From Enterococcus sp. 4G2_DIV0659 (GTDB taxonomy: Bacteria > Bacillota > Bacilli > Lactobacillales > Enterococcaceae): DNA of 64,000 nucleotides. Positions 49,497 through 58,780 of the stretch are shown here, piece after piece. Location: contig NZ_NGLE02000001.1 in the NCBI RefSeq assembly GCF_002140715.2, positions 1,709,001 through 1,773,000 on the forward strand. Direction: 5' to 3'. The notes below the pieces were generated by a model, which had not been told where the DNA came from, did no database searches, and saw nothing but the letters and a program-made list of their open reading frames with translations. The translations under genes and the position numbers were made by a program. The first letter of the stretch is position 1; each line of letters begins with the position of its first letter.

Positions 49497-50084
49497 ATGT
49501 TTACTGTAGATAATTTAAAAAAATCATTGGCACTGTTCAAAGAAAAAATCGATAAAAATAAAGACTATTTAAGTGAGTTGGATACACCGATTGGTGATGG
49601 GGATCATGGAAATAATATGGCTCGAGGGATGGAGGCTGTGAGTGAGAGTTTGCAGAGTAAACCTGCGGAGACGCTACAAGATGTGTTCAAATTGACTGCC
49701 ATGGCTTTGATCAGTAAGGTCGGTGGCGCATCTGGTCCTCTTTATGGAACTGCAATGATGGAAATGGGTAAAGCTTCGGCTGCAACTTCAGAGGCACTAC
49801 CTATTTTAGAAGCAGGTTTGGCTGGAATCGAAAAACGTGGAAATAGTCAGCCAGGTGAGAAAACGATGTTGGATGAATGGGCACCTGCTATTGATGCAAT
49901 CAAAACGGGTACGTTAACAGAAGATGTTTTGCAAGCATCTGTCGAAGCAACTAGAGATATCGCAGCCACAAAAGGACGTGCCTCTTATGTAGGTGAACGT
50001 TCCATTGGTCATATCGATCCAGGGGCGATGTCTAGTCTGTATTTCTTTCAATCATTAATGGAAGCGGGTGTTTTTGATGAGTAA
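49497..50084 (+). CDS. dhaL: PTS-dependent dihydroxyacetone kinase, ADP-binding DhaL subunit
   Basis: The 195-aa subunit holds ADP and two magnesium ions: DTPIGDGDHGNNMARGM near residue 28 has the aspartate ligands, and GGASGPLYGTAMMEM plus ATKGRASYVGERSIGHIDPGA complete the nucleotide site. GGAGGAA precedes the ATG. The stop overlaps the dhaM start (ATGAGTAA), so the two are translationally coupled. Confidence 0.95.
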   Translation: MFTVDNLKKSLALFKEKIDKNKDYLSELDTPIGDGDHGNNMARGMEAVSESLQSKPAETLQDVFKLTAMALISKVGGASGPLYGTAMMEMGKASAATSEALPILEAGLAGIEKRGNSQPGEKTMLDEWAPAIDAIKTGTLTEDVLQASVEATRDIAATKGRASYVGERSIGHIDPGAMSSLYFFQSLMEAGVFDE

Positions 50085-50445
50085 TGGTGTAGTGATCGTC
50101 TCTCATGTTAAAGAAATCGGTGAAGGAGTTGCACGTTTAATCAAAGAAGTAGCAAATGATGTACCGATAACAGTCGCTGCAGGATTAGATCAAGGAGAAG
50201 TGGGCACGTCTTTTGAAAAAATCATGGATGCATTTGATAAAAATACCGCACAAACATTGTTTGCATTTTACGATCTAGGCAGTGCGAAAATGAACTTAGA
50301 AATGGCGATTGATATGACGGAGAAGGAAGTGTTATTGTTTGACACAGCTCTAGTAGAAAGCGCCTACACCGCAGCAGCTTTATTACAAGTAGACACACCA
50401 ATCGAAACCATAAAGGAGCAATTAGCCCCTTTAAAAATAAAATAA
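50077..50445 (+). CDS. dhaM: Phosphoryl donor DhaM, EIIA-type
   Basis: The 122-aa protein has only the EIIA-like domain of DhaM, as in lactococci. His10 in GVVIVSHVKEIGEG is the phosphorylated residue that passes phosphate from HPr to ADP on DhaL. It also has GLDQGEVGTSFEKIMDA and FYDLGSAKMN, conserved in DhaM. I chose the ATG at 50077, inside the dhaL stop overlap. Confidence 0.92.
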   Translation: MSNGVVIVSHVKEIGEGVARLIKEVANDVPITVAAGLDQGEVGTSFEKIMDAFDKNTAQTLFAFYDLGSAKMNLEMAIDMTEKEVLLFDTALVESAYTAAALLQVDTPIETIKEQLAPLKIK

Positions 50446-50468
50446 GAAAAGAATAGGAGTTTGTAAAC

Positions 50469-51599
50469 ATGAGAAAAGCATTTATCAGTCCAACGAAATA
50501 TGTACAAGGTGAAGATGAGTTATTGAACTTAGGTTATTTTGTGACCACATTTGGTAAGAAAGCGTTATTGATTGCCCATGCAGATGATGTTAATCGGGTA
50601 AAAGATAAGCTTGATAAAACCGCTGAAACATTTGATATTTCTTTTGTAGAAAGTAATTTCCACGGAGAAGCATCACGAGTAGAAGTGGCTCGACTGCAAA
50701 AAGTTGCTGCTGAAAATAATTGTGATTGTGTTATTGGTCTTGGTGGTGGTAAAGCTATCGATACAGCAAAATGTGTGGCAGAAGGGCATAATTTAATTAT
50801 TGTTCCAACGATTGTAGCTACCGATGCACCGACAAGTCATTCAGCTGTACTGTATACAGAAGATGGTCAGTTTGATGATTACGCGTACTTTGTTCAAAGT
50901 CCAAGCGTGGTTTTGATCGATACGGTTGTTATTGCTAATGCCCCAACACGCTTCTTAGTTTCTGGGATGGGTGATGCGTTATCAACTTATTTTGAAGCCA
51001 GAGCGACACATAATTCTTATTCTAACGTAAATGCGGGATTACCTTGCGGGGCACGGGAAGGAGTATGCCCACCAGCGAAAGGAACAAATACAGCATTGGC
51101 CTTAGCAAAATTATGTTATGAAACCATTCTAGAAGATGGCGTAAAAGCCAAAGAAGCATCAGATAATAATGTAGTAACACCTGCACTGGAAAACATTATT
51201 GAAGCAAATATCTTATTGTCAGGTCTAGGATTTGAAAGTGCTGGATTGGCTGCTATTCATGCCATTCATGATGGTTTGACTGTTTTGCATGATGCACACG
51301 GGGCAACTCATGGGGAAAAAGTGGCGTTTAGTACGATTTGTCAGTTGGTTTTAGAAAATGCACCAAAAGCTGAATTATATGAAGTGTTGGATTTTGCGCT
51401 ATCTATCGGTTTACCAGTTTGTTTGGCAGATTTAGGCGTGAAAGAAATTTCTGATGCAGAACTAACAGAAGTCGCAGAAAAATCTTGTATTCCAGAAGAA
51501 TCCATTCATTCAATGCCATTTCCAATTACAGTGGATCAAGTAAAAGCAGCTATTATTGTGGCTGATAAACTTGGGACAGCGTATAAGAATCAACGCTAA
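50469..51599 (+). CDS. gldA: Glycerol dehydrogenase
   Basis: The 376-aa, iron/zinc-type dehydrogenase oxidises glycerol to dihydroxyacetone with NAD. The NAD site has VIGLGGGKAIDTAK near residue 92 and VPTIVATDAPTSHSAVLY. Metal ligands are in GMGDALSTYFEA, AIHAIHDGL and HDAHGATHGEKV. It starts after AGGAG and follows dhaM by 23 bp, supplying the substrate of DhaKLM. No glpF-type facilitator gene is adjacent. Confidence 0.95.
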   Translation: MRKAFISPTKYVQGEDELLNLGYFVTTFGKKALLIAHADDVNRVKDKLDKTAETFDISFVESNFHGEASRVEVARLQKVAAENNCDCVIGLGGGKAIDTAKCVAEGHNLIIVPTIVATDAPTSHSAVLYTEDGQFDDYAYFVQSPSVVLIDTVVIANAPTRFLVSGMGDALSTYFEARATHNSYSNVNAGLPCGAREGVCPPAKGTNTALALAKLCYETILEDGVKAKEASDNNVVTPALENIIEANILLSGLGFESAGLAAIHAIHDGLTVLHDAHGATHGEKVAFSTICQLVLENAPKAELYEVLDFALSIGLPVCLADLGVKEISDAELTEVAEKSCIPEESIHSMPFPITVDQVKAAIIVADKLGTAYKNQR

Positions 51600-51672
51600 A
51601 TAGTAAGTATGCGCTAATTTGCTTGTCTTGTGTAGAGTAGTTTAAGATAGTAGCAATTGTTAATGTTTAAAG

Positions 51673-51715
51673 AATAACCGTTATCTTGTCAAAGATAAGA
51701 CGGTTATTTTTTGTT
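51673..51715 (+). terminator. Terminator of the dha operon
   Basis: AATAACCG-TTATCTT pairs with AAGATAA-CGGTTATT and is followed by a T run. The remaining 165 bp up to the lipoprotein gene hold no gene. Confidence 0.87.
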
Positions 51716-51879
51716 TTTTTTAGGCAAGCCTATAATCAATTTGATCAAAGCGGTAGTAAACATAGAAAGTAACAGTATAGAATAAAAGAACACAGGAAAA
51801 TACTTGTAGTGTCGCATTTTTCCTTACAAATTGATATTATTAATAAAGAATGTATACGATTTAAGGAGGAATGTCTGTA

Positions 51880-52487
51880 TTGAAAATACAAAAGTATATT
51901 TTTATAGCATGTACTATTGTTTTTTTGTAATAACAGGATGTAGCAATCAGAAACAGTTGGAAGAATATAGAACTAAACTATCTAGTGTAGAAGAGGAAAT
52001 GAAAAAAGAACAGCTGGTAGAAAACCACGATTTGGCTACAGAAAAAAAAGAATATGGTATTAATGAACGAGTTGTCATAACAAAAGCCAATCAGCCATTA
52101 GTTGCATTTACTATTACGAAAGTAAGTAGCAATTTGGATACACTTAGAAAAGATGTAACATATTCTGATGAAGTTAAACATGTTATAACAATTAGTGTGA
52201 CATATGAAAATATAAATTATCCGGATCCATATGAGATTAGATGGACTCTTGTGAGTAACTCGAAAATAATCGACAGTAATAATGATGTAGTAAATTTGGG
52301 TAGTAGAGAAAATAATAAAGACATAAATAAAGGTGAAACGAATACTATGACATTTTCTATCAAAACTAAAGAGCTAGCTAGTAAAGTTGATTATCTTACA
52401 TTTAAATACTACTATCCTCAAAGCTTATTGAGAGGAACATATTCTGAAAAAGATTTTTTAATAATCAAGGTACCAGTTGAACATTGA
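51880..52487 (+). pseudogene. Lipoprotein gene split by a frameshift in a T7 run
   Basis: From the TTG at 51880, preceded by AAGGAGG, the frame reads MKIQKYIFIACTIVFL and then stops. Reading one base differently in the run of seven T (51920-51926) joins it to VITGCSNQKQLEEY, a perfect lipobox, and the frame stays open to 52487 (about 200 residues). The mature part has a short coiled region (EEYRTKLSSVEEEMKKEQ) and a C-terminal DUF4352-like beta domain (ITISVTYENINYPDPYEIRW). The gene may be inactive, phase-variable at the T run, or affected by a sequencing error. I do not know its function. Confidence 0.72.
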
Positions 52488-53048
52488 TTGAAAGATCATT
52501 TGGGTAGAAATTGTTATTTGAACATTCGTTTAAAAAAATAGAAATAAATTGAAATTAAACAAGTATGATAGAGTTCTGTAAAAAATAAATCTATCTGGGG
52601 AAGGTAGCAGTAGTTTTCTAGCGTCAATTTTGAATGAAAATCAATTGTAGACTATAATAAATATAGGACTAGTGTCTGACTTTAAAAGCAAGAAAAGTTC
52701 AATAAGGTATAAGCAAATGAAAATTTTAAAATCGTTGTTCTGGCAAAGTTTACAACTGTTCAATAGAGTTGATCAAAATATAAATTTAGGACAGAGGATC
52801 GCTCTGTCCTATTTTGTTTTACAGAAACTATTTTGTGTCAGATTCTCTTAAAGGTGTGTTTCCGAAAAACAGTAGTTTTAGGTGAAGGGAAGAAAAATAT
52901 TTTTTGTATCAAATTAGTCAGTAGTTAAAAGTGATTTTACACAAATATAGTGAGATTACTTTTTTATATGTGCAACTAATTAGGGGCTAACATACGCACA
53001 TGCATTCAGATTTGCGGTGAAAAATTCACCTCTATAGTAAAGATAGAA
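52488..53048 (+). other. Gene-free region before the LXG operon
   Basis: No protein gene is supported. A clear terminator at 52789-52818 (AGGACAGAG and CTCTGTCCT with a 5-nt loop, then TTTTGTTTT) lies in the middle, although no gene ends near it; a short transcript or a lost gene may precede it. An open frame of 44 codons from 52717 runs through this hairpin and has no ribosome site. Confidence 0.45.
52789..52826 (+). terminator. Orphan terminator
   Basis: A perfect 9-bp stem AGGACAGAG/CTCTGTCCT with a GATCG loop is followed by ATTTTGTTTT. It ends no recognised gene, so it may close a small RNA. Confidence 0.65.
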
Positions 53049-53077
53049 TTGTTTATGAATTATCAATTTGTTATACT
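53049..53077 (+). promoter_or_regulatory. Promoter of the LXG toxin operon
   Basis: TTGTTT (53049-53054), 17 bp, TATACT (53072-53077), with an extended -10 (TGTTATACT). It lies 32 bp before the ATG at 53109. Confidence 0.68.
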
Positions 53078-53108
53078 TTTAATACTAAGTAAAAAGTGGG
53101 GTTTTTAT

Positions 53109-53411
53109 ATGGGAGTAAAAAGTAGTCTTTCAGTAGCAGGAGGCGTATCTGCTTCGTTCAGTAAATCTGCTAGTGCATTGAATAGTGTTACTAATTTAAC
53201 TAATACCGCTTCTAGAACGAATATTTCTGGAAATGCTACGGCTGTAGAAGCAGCTAGTACATATGGACAAGGACTTAAGCAACTTTCTACAAGCCTTGTA
53301 ACAGCAGGAAGTAAAATCCATTCAGTTGCTAAAGATTTTTCGGAAATTGATCAACAAGCTGCACAAAAATTTCAATTAAATTCGTCTCCTATGAGTAGGT
53401 GGTTTAAATGA
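53109..53411 (+). CDS. Small helical T7SS partner protein (TIGR04197 type)
   Basis: The 100-aa, Ser/Ala/Thr-rich helical protein begins MGVKSSLSVAGGVSASFSKS. It fits the small WXG100-like partners encoded just before LXG toxins, which pair with the LXG domain and guide it to the type VII secretion system. GTGGGG precedes the ATG at 53109. The stop overlaps the next ATG by four bases. No secretion machinery gene (essC, esaA and so on) is in the window. Confidence 0.78.
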   Translation: MGVKSSLSVAGGVSASFSKSASALNSVTNLTNTASRTNISGNATAVEAASTYGQGLKQLSTSLVTAGSKIHSVAKDFSEIDQQAAQKFQLNSSPMSRWFK

Positions 53412-53749
53412 CTGAACCAGATTACAAAGTACAGCTATCAAAGATTCAAGATGAACAAAATTCGGTCAAAAAAGAACTGAAGTCCATTGAGAAGCAAAGA
53501 GAAGATTTTTTCTATTTGAATCAACAAGAGCAGCGGATTTATGCAGAACTTATTGCAACCAGTGATCCAGAAGATCGTAGATTTTTTCAGGATAAAGGAG
53601 AAGATAGTTTTTTCCAATCAAAAAGAGCGCAACAACAACTAGAAAAAAATGAAGAGCAATTGCAGCGTGTAAAAAAAGAACTAGCTGATTCTGAAGAAGA
53701 GACTTACCAATTGCAACGAAAATCTTTACTGAAAAAAGAGGAGGATTGA
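53408..53749 (+). CDS. Second small T7SS partner protein, coiled coil (DUF3958-like)
   Basis: The 113-aa, highly charged protein is nearly all coiled coil (QLSKIQDEQNSVKKELKSIE, QQLEKNEEQLQRVKKELADS). Proteins of this size and charge stand as the second partner before LXG toxins and form a helical complex with the LXG domain. It overlaps the previous gene (ATGA) and lies three bases before the toxin gene, so the three are co-translated. Confidence 0.75.
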   Translation: MTEPDYKVQLSKIQDEQNSVKKELKSIEKQREDFFYLNQQEQRIYAELIATSDPEDRRFFQDKGEDSFFQSKRAQQQLEKNEEQLQRVKKELADSEEETYQLQRKSLLKKEED

Positions 53750-53752
53750 GGG

Positions 53753-55036
53753 ATGGGTTTAAAATTCTACGTAGGAGAGATGCAAACACAGGCGGCAGAA
53801 GCGGCACGTATGAGTAATGAAGCAAATCTAGCAATTGCACAACTACAAGACAGTATTTCCCATTTCTTATCTGCTCCTTTATCTGGTAAAGCATATGATT
53901 CTGCTAAAAGCTATTTTAGTGTTGTTTATACACCTCTTTGTCGATCAGCACTTATGACAGGTGAAGCAATGCAGCAAGCACACAAACGTTTAGTCACTGA
54001 ATACCAAAGCTCTGTCTCGGGTATTGATACTGACGAAGATCAAATCCAAAGTCAAATCGAGCAACTGGAACAGCTTAAAAGAAATTTAGAACACCAGATG
54101 CAAGTCTCGAAAAATTTTCAGCCAAGTTTGGAACGTCGATATATGAATGCTTGTGATTCTATTTCTAAAAAAAGAGAAAAACTAGAAAAGTTCCACGCTT
54201 ATAACGCACGTTCTAGTAGTTTTTTTGCCGAATATGAAGCAAGTCAGCAAGAGTTTTCTCGTGGCTTAGCTCAAGTCAATGGATGTAAAGCATGGAATTC
54301 AGCTTCAGGGTCATTTGATATCAGCAAGCTAGATATGACATGGGCAACGTCCATTAATAAACGTTGGGAAGCTCGAGAACAACAATTAGAAGCATTGAAA
54401 AAGAAAGTTGTTAAAGATGCAATTGCTAAACTAGATGGTTATGAAATACGGCGTGTTAAAAATGGTAATAAAATAGACTGGATCATTCTGAAGAATGGAA
54501 AGATACTTAATTCAAAAAATAATTCCGAACTCTATTCTGTTTTAGAATTGTATGGAGATCTGCTGCCTAAAGGCAGTTATACTCAAATGGTTGTAAAAAA
54601 AGGAATTGTTGATCCTACAATTGCGTTACCTGGTGTTGGTGGTGCTGCGAACATAAAAAACGTAGTAAAAGGGATAGGTACGATAATAATATCTACTGGA
54701 ATCCTAACTCTCCTAAATGATGCCCCATCTGTATCATTCAGCGATTCCAATGCAGATGAGGTAGACATTGAAATACCCAAAGATGTACAGAGAAAAATTA
54801 AAAAACTTTCTCCAGAGCAAAAGAAAGCCCTAGATGAAGCGTTGGACAAATTATCTAAAGGTGATAAAACAGGTTTGAATGATCACGCATTAAAAGGTGA
54901 TCGCAAAGGAGAACGAGCATTTGATATCCGAGGAAAAGGGACAGGAAATAATAGAGGTGGAATCCGAGGAACCTATGAAAAAGACGGTCCCGGTAAAATA
55001 AAACTAAAAGATGTGTTTAAAGGACACAAATACTAA
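53753..55036 (+). CDS. LXG-domain polymorphic toxin
   Basis: The 427-aa protein has an N-terminal LXG domain (about 1-215, with FLSAPLSGKAYDSAKSYF around the motif). The middle region has a hydrophobic glycine-rich stretch near 290-320 (VGGAANIKNVVKGIGTIIIS). The C-terminal toxin of about 90 residues includes KKLSPEQKKALDEALDKL, LNDHALKGDRKGERAFDIRG and YEKDGPGKIKLKDVFKGHKY, a basic, His/Arg-rich pattern suggesting a small RNase of the RelE/colicin (BECR) type; this last point is a guess from pattern. Such toxins are exported by type VII secretion to kill competitors. GAGGATTGAGGG precedes the ATG. Confidence 0.86.
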   Translation: MGLKFYVGEMQTQAAEAARMSNEANLAIAQLQDSISHFLSAPLSGKAYDSAKSYFSVVYTPLCRSALMTGEAMQQAHKRLVTEYQSSVSGIDTDEDQIQSQIEQLEQLKRNLEHQMQVSKNFQPSLERRYMNACDSISKKREKLEKFHAYNARSSSFFAEYEASQQEFSRGLAQVNGCKAWNSASGSFDISKLDMTWATSINKRWEAREQQLEALKKKVVKDAIAKLDGYEIRRVKNGNKIDWIILKNGKILNSKNNSELYSVLELYGDLLPKGSYTQMVVKKGIVDPTIALPGVGGAANIKNVVKGIGTIIISTGILTLLNDAPSVSFSDSNADEVDIEIPKDVQRKIKKLSPEQKKALDEALDKLSKGDKTGLNDHALKGDRKGERAFDIRGKGTGNNRGGIRGTYEKDGPGKIKLKDVFKGHKY

Positions 55037-55055
55037 AGTGAAAGAGGTTTTTCTT

Positions 55056-55427
55056 TTGGAAACTAGAATAAAGCATGTATTATTAGAAGTATTTTATGAG
55101 GAAGGAATGGATCTCGTTAAAATATTCAGAGAAAGTGAATCTTTTGATGATTTTAATGGCACAGGTATAGGTTTTACGTATGCAGACTATGAATTATGCT
55201 ACGCAGGAGAACATGGAATTGTTCATACTTTAGAAGATTTTGTAGGGTTTGGTGGAGAAATGGATATAAATTCAGACACAAATGATTATCAAAGTCATAA
55301 TGACCAGTTAAAAAAAGAATGGGGAATAATATCTAGAAGAAAAATTGAAGAGGCACATAGTGAATATATGCAATTCAAAAAGGATTACATGGATAAACAT
55401 GGAATTGAAGATGATATGGCTGATTAA
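55056..55427 (+). CDS. Probable immunity protein for the LXG toxin
   Basis: The 123-aa, very acidic protein follows the toxin gene by 19 bp. It begins METRIKHVLLEVFYEEGMDL from a TTG at 55056, preceded by AAAGAGG; an ATG at 55011 inside the toxin gene is less likely. The acidity fits binding to a basic nuclease. Position directly after an LXG toxin is the hallmark of the cognate immunity gene. I do not recognise the family. Confidence 0.74.
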   Translation: METRIKHVLLEVFYEEGMDLVKIFRESESFDDFNGTGIGFTYADYELCYAGEHGIVHTLEDFVGFGGEMDINSDTNDYQSHNDQLKKEWGIISRRKIEEAHSEYMQFKKDYMDKHGIEDDMAD

Positions 55428-55619
55428 TACTATTCAGGTATCTAATTTTATTAGTGTACGGTTAGTGAATCATTTTTGAATGAATTTAATGAGTAAGATA
55501 CTTTTACTCATTTTTCGTTCAACAAACACTATCAAAACTTAAAAGTATCGATTACATAAAATTGATCAATAAATATCAGGATGCTAGGCTATCAAAAGTT
55601 ACAATCATAATTTAAACAA

Positions 55620-55660
55620 TAATAGAGCCGACACAAAGAAGTGTGTTGGTTCTATTTTTG
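55620..55660 (+). terminator. Terminator of the LXG operon
   Basis: AATAGAGCC-ACACA pairs with TGTGT-GGTTCTATT, then TTTTG. The 190 bp between the immunity gene and this hairpin hold nothing I can support. Confidence 0.75.
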
Positions 55661-55705
55661 TTACTTACAATCATAACATTTGACGACCTAATATACTGAT
55701 CTTTG

Positions 55706-55990
55706 TCATACTTTAGTCGATAACTTCAATAGATACAGAGAACTGTTAAATTCAATAATCCCTATTTCCTTATTGGATCCATCAGCATATACATCAACTC
55801 TATTTACTTGGATTTTGCACACAGAATTTTTATCCAGTGAACGAAGATTAAAAGGCATCATAATATTTCCAGATTCTAACTTATAAACTTCTGCGGAAAG
55901 TTCATTGTTATAGATGCCAATTCTAGCCGTTCATAAGTGCCACCATCTTTCATATAATAGCCATGGTCATAACTCGAAATTAAGCATATT
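55706..55990 (-). pseudogene. Decayed minus-strand gene, frameshifted
   Basis: On the minus strand one frame gives SSYDHGYYMKDGGTYERLE (upstream part) and another continues RIGIYNNELSAEVYKLESGN, then KIQVNRVDVYADGSNKEIGI, and ends at a TGA at 55706. A single frameshift near 55920-55930 joins them into a coherent peptide of about 90 residues with no start codon found. It looks like the 3' remnant of an exported or toxin-associated gene; the family is not recognised. Confidence 0.5.
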
Positions 55991-56075
55991 ATTTCACACG
56001 GACCAATAGTGGAAAAATAATCAGTTATACGCTAACATATAAAAGAAAATAGGTTTCGAGAAAGGCGGTGAACAA

Positions 56076-58664
56076 ATGAAAAATAAATTAAACCAACTAT
56101 TCCAATGGATGAAAGCACATAGCTTATTATTGAAACTAATTTTCTTAGGTTCTGTTTTGATCTTTGTTGCAAATCAAGTGACCCATATCGTTCAAGGAAT
56201 GACTTGGCAAGATGTCTTTCATACGATGGGGCAGCAAAGTCGTTTTCGGATTCTTGGCATGATTATGGCTGGCTTGATCGGTGTTTTGCCAATGCTTTTG
56301 TATGATTTTGTGGTTGTGAAAGTTCTTGAAGAGCAAGGAAATCCAAGAATGAATCGCTGGGAATGGGTTGTTTCTGCATGGGTTACAAACACAATTAATA
56401 ATCTTGCTGGATTTGGCGGCGTGGTTGGGGCAACGTTACGGGCAAATTTTTATGGGAAAGATGTGCCACGTAAAAAAGTTGTTGCCACAGTGTCTAAAGT
56501 TGCTTTATTTATGATTTCGGGTTTATCTATTTTGGCTTTTATTGCATTTATTGATCTTTTTTTCATTCGTTCCGATAGTGTGTTTAAAGAATATTGGGTA
56601 TGGCTTCTAGCAGGAAGTTTGATTGCTCCAGCATTATTTATATTTACTCGCATGAAAAAATATACGTTGTTTAAAGATTTTTTCCCAAAAGGCATTGTTC
56701 TGTTATTCGGCGCATCTTTTGGACAATGGCTGGGCGCAATGTTTGTCTTTTTAAGCGTAGGTGCTTTGATGAAAGTAGATGTTTCTCTTGTTGGTGTTTA
56801 TCCAATGTTTGTTATCGCCACATTGATTGGTATGTTGACGATGGTGCCAGGTGGGATGGGAACCTTTGATGTGTTGATGATTTTAGGTCTTTCTCAGCTA
56901 AACGTAGACCAGTCAACAGCGGTGGTATGGTTGATCTATTATCGATTATTTTACTATGTGTTGCCTTTTATTACTGGAATTATTTTATTTATTCATCAAG
57001 CAGGGCTTAAAATCAATCGATTTCTGGATGATCTACCTCGAATATTCTCACAAAAAGTTGCTCACTTTATTTTAGTGGCAGCACTTTATTTTGCTGGTAT
57101 CATGCTGGTTTTACTGTCAACGATTACGAATTTGTCGAATGTCAGTCGCTTGTTTCAGTTTTTATTGCCATTTTCTTTTGATTTTTTAGATCAAACATTT
57201 AATCTGTTGATTGGATTTTTATTGTTGGGTCTGGCAAGAGGGATTTCTATGAAAGTGAGAAAAGCTTATTGGCCGACGATTGGTTTATTGATTTTTGGTA
57301 TTATCAATACGATTTTACGAACTGCATCGTGGCAGTTGATTCTTGTTTATTTGGTGATTCTTTCTGCGGTCTTTTTAGCTAGGAAAGAATTTTATCGTGA
57401 GAAATTTGTTTACTCTTGGGGGGCTTTAGCGGTAGATGGTGTGTTATTTAGTTTCTTATTTATTATTTATACTGTAGCTGGCTATTATAGTTCTCATCCA
57501 GATAAAACAGGTCCTCTGCCACATATGTTTCTCCTGTTTCCATCGGATGATGTCTGGTTCTCTGGGTTGATTGGACTAGGAATTTCGATGGTTGGACTGA
57601 TCACCCTCTATCACTATTTAGCTGATACAGATAAGCGTTTGGGTGAAGTGTTTCAACAAGAGCGTTTAACAGCTCTTATCAATAAATATGGGGGAACTGA
57701 AGGTAGTCATCTGCTCTATTTAAAAAATTATACCTACTTTTATTACCAGGAAAATAGTAAGGATGAGGTACTGTTTGCTTATCAAATCAAAGCGAATAAA
57801 TGCTTTATCTTAGGAGAGCCAGTTGGCAATCAGGAAAAATGGATGCAAGCCACGTTAGCCTTTTTAGATGCGGCGGATTTACTGGGGTATCAAGCGGCTT
57901 TTTATCGAACTAGCGAGCGATATACAATGATCTTACACGATCTCGGCTTTAACTTTATGAAAGTTGGTGAGGAAGGGATCGTGGATCTTACTTGTGTCGA
58001 GACTACTTCGAGTGCGCTGGCAACAAATAGTATGGAGTTGCAACACTTAACTAACTTAGGGTATAAGGTTACAATGTATCACGAACCTATTTCAAAAGAG
58101 TTGTTTCACGAGCTATCACGAGTTTCAGAAAATTGGTTAGGCACGCAACGAGAACGTAATTTTGTTTGTGGACGATTCGATCAAGAGTATTTGCAGTTAA
58201 GTGATATTGGTATTTTGAGAAACCAGAACTATGAAGTGGTTGGATTTATTACAGAAAAGCCAATTATTGAAAAAAAGGAAGTTTCGTATGATTTATTGCG
58301 TTATGATGAAACGGCTCCAGAACATGTTGTAGATTTCTTATTCACACATTTTATTGCTGACGCTGACAAACGGGGATATAGCCGAGTGAATTTAGGTACG
58401 GCGCCATTATCGAATGTAGGTGAGACCAAATATTCATTTTTTAACGAGCGCTTGATCAATATTTTTTATAAATATGGGGATCAACTATACGGATTTAAAG
58501 ATACGAGAAAAGAAAAAGAACCATATGTAACGACTTGGGAACCCAGATATTTTGCTTATTCAAAACAAAGTAATGTGTTATTTGCTTTTATTCAGTTAGC
58601 CTTGTTGATTGAACGAGGAAAAGGGGTTTCTTTAGTGGAAGAAGTATTGATTCCATCTTCATAG
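56076..58664 (+). CDS. mprF: Bifunctional lysylphosphatidylglycerol synthetase and flippase
   Basis: The 862-aa protein adds lysine from Lys-tRNA to phosphatidylglycerol and flips the product outward, lowering sensitivity to cationic peptides and daptomycin. About fourteen membrane helices fill residues 1-530 (flippase part, with NNLAGFGGVVGATLRANFYG and MVPGGMGTFDVL). The soluble C-terminal part, about 545-862, is the synthase with a GNAT-like fold (YQIKANKCFILGEPVGN, GFITEKPIIEKKEVSYDLLR, RVNLGTAPLSNVG). AGAAAGGCGG precedes the ATG. Enterococci often have two MprF copies; this is full-length. Confidence 0.94.
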   Translation: MKNKLNQLFQWMKAHSLLLKLIFLGSVLIFVANQVTHIVQGMTWQDVFHTMGQQSRFRILGMIMAGLIGVLPMLLYDFVVVKVLEEQGNPRMNRWEWVVSAWVTNTINNLAGFGGVVGATLRANFYGKDVPRKKVVATVSKVALFMISGLSILAFIAFIDLFFIRSDSVFKEYWVWLLAGSLIAPALFIFTRMKKYTLFKDFFPKGIVLLFGASFGQWLGAMFVFLSVGALMKVDVSLVGVYPMFVIATLIGMLTMVPGGMGTFDVLMILGLSQLNVDQSTAVVWLIYYRLFYYVLPFITGIILFIHQAGLKINRFLDDLPRIFSQKVAHFILVAALYFAGIMLVLLSTITNLSNVSRLFQFLLPFSFDFLDQTFNLLIGFLLLGLARGISMKVRKAYWPTIGLLIFGIINTILRTASWQLILVYLVILSAVFLARKEFYREKFVYSWGALAVDGVLFSFLFIIYTVAGYYSSHPDKTGPLPHMFLLFPSDDVWFSGLIGLGISMVGLITLYHYLADTDKRLGEVFQQERLTALINKYGGTEGSHLLYLKNYTYFYYQENSKDEVLFAYQIKANKCFILGEPVGNQEKWMQATLAFLDAADLLGYQAAFYRTSERYTMILHDLGFNFMKVGEEGIVDLTCVETTSSALATNSMELQHLTNLGYKVTMYHEPISKELFHELSRVSENWLGTQRERNFVCGRFDQEYLQLSDIGILRNQNYEVVGFITEKPIIEKKEVSYDLLRYDETAPEHVVDFLFTHFIADADKRGYSRVNLGTAPLSNVGETKYSFFNERLINIFYKYGDQLYGFKDTRKEKEPYVTTWEPRYFAYSKQSNVLFAFIQLALLIERGKGVSLVEEVLIPSS

Positions 58665-58668
58665 CAGA

Positions 58669-58717
58669 AAAAGGTGAGAAGAAGCCAGAAAATGGTTGAT
58701 TTCTCGCCTTTTTCCGT
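58669..58717 (+). terminator. Terminator after mprF
   Basis: AAAAAGG-GAGAA pairs with TTCTC-CCTTTTT around a 20-nt loop. Confidence 0.78.
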
Positions 58718-58780
58718 CTTAAGTCCCACTAGTAAAATCATTAGAATAGCGTATAATATTTATAAAAGGAGGTTTTTGAG

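Noticed and set aside
52717..52851. Open frame of 44 codons starting MKILKSLFWQ
   Set aside because: No ribosome site, and it reads through a strong terminator hairpin.
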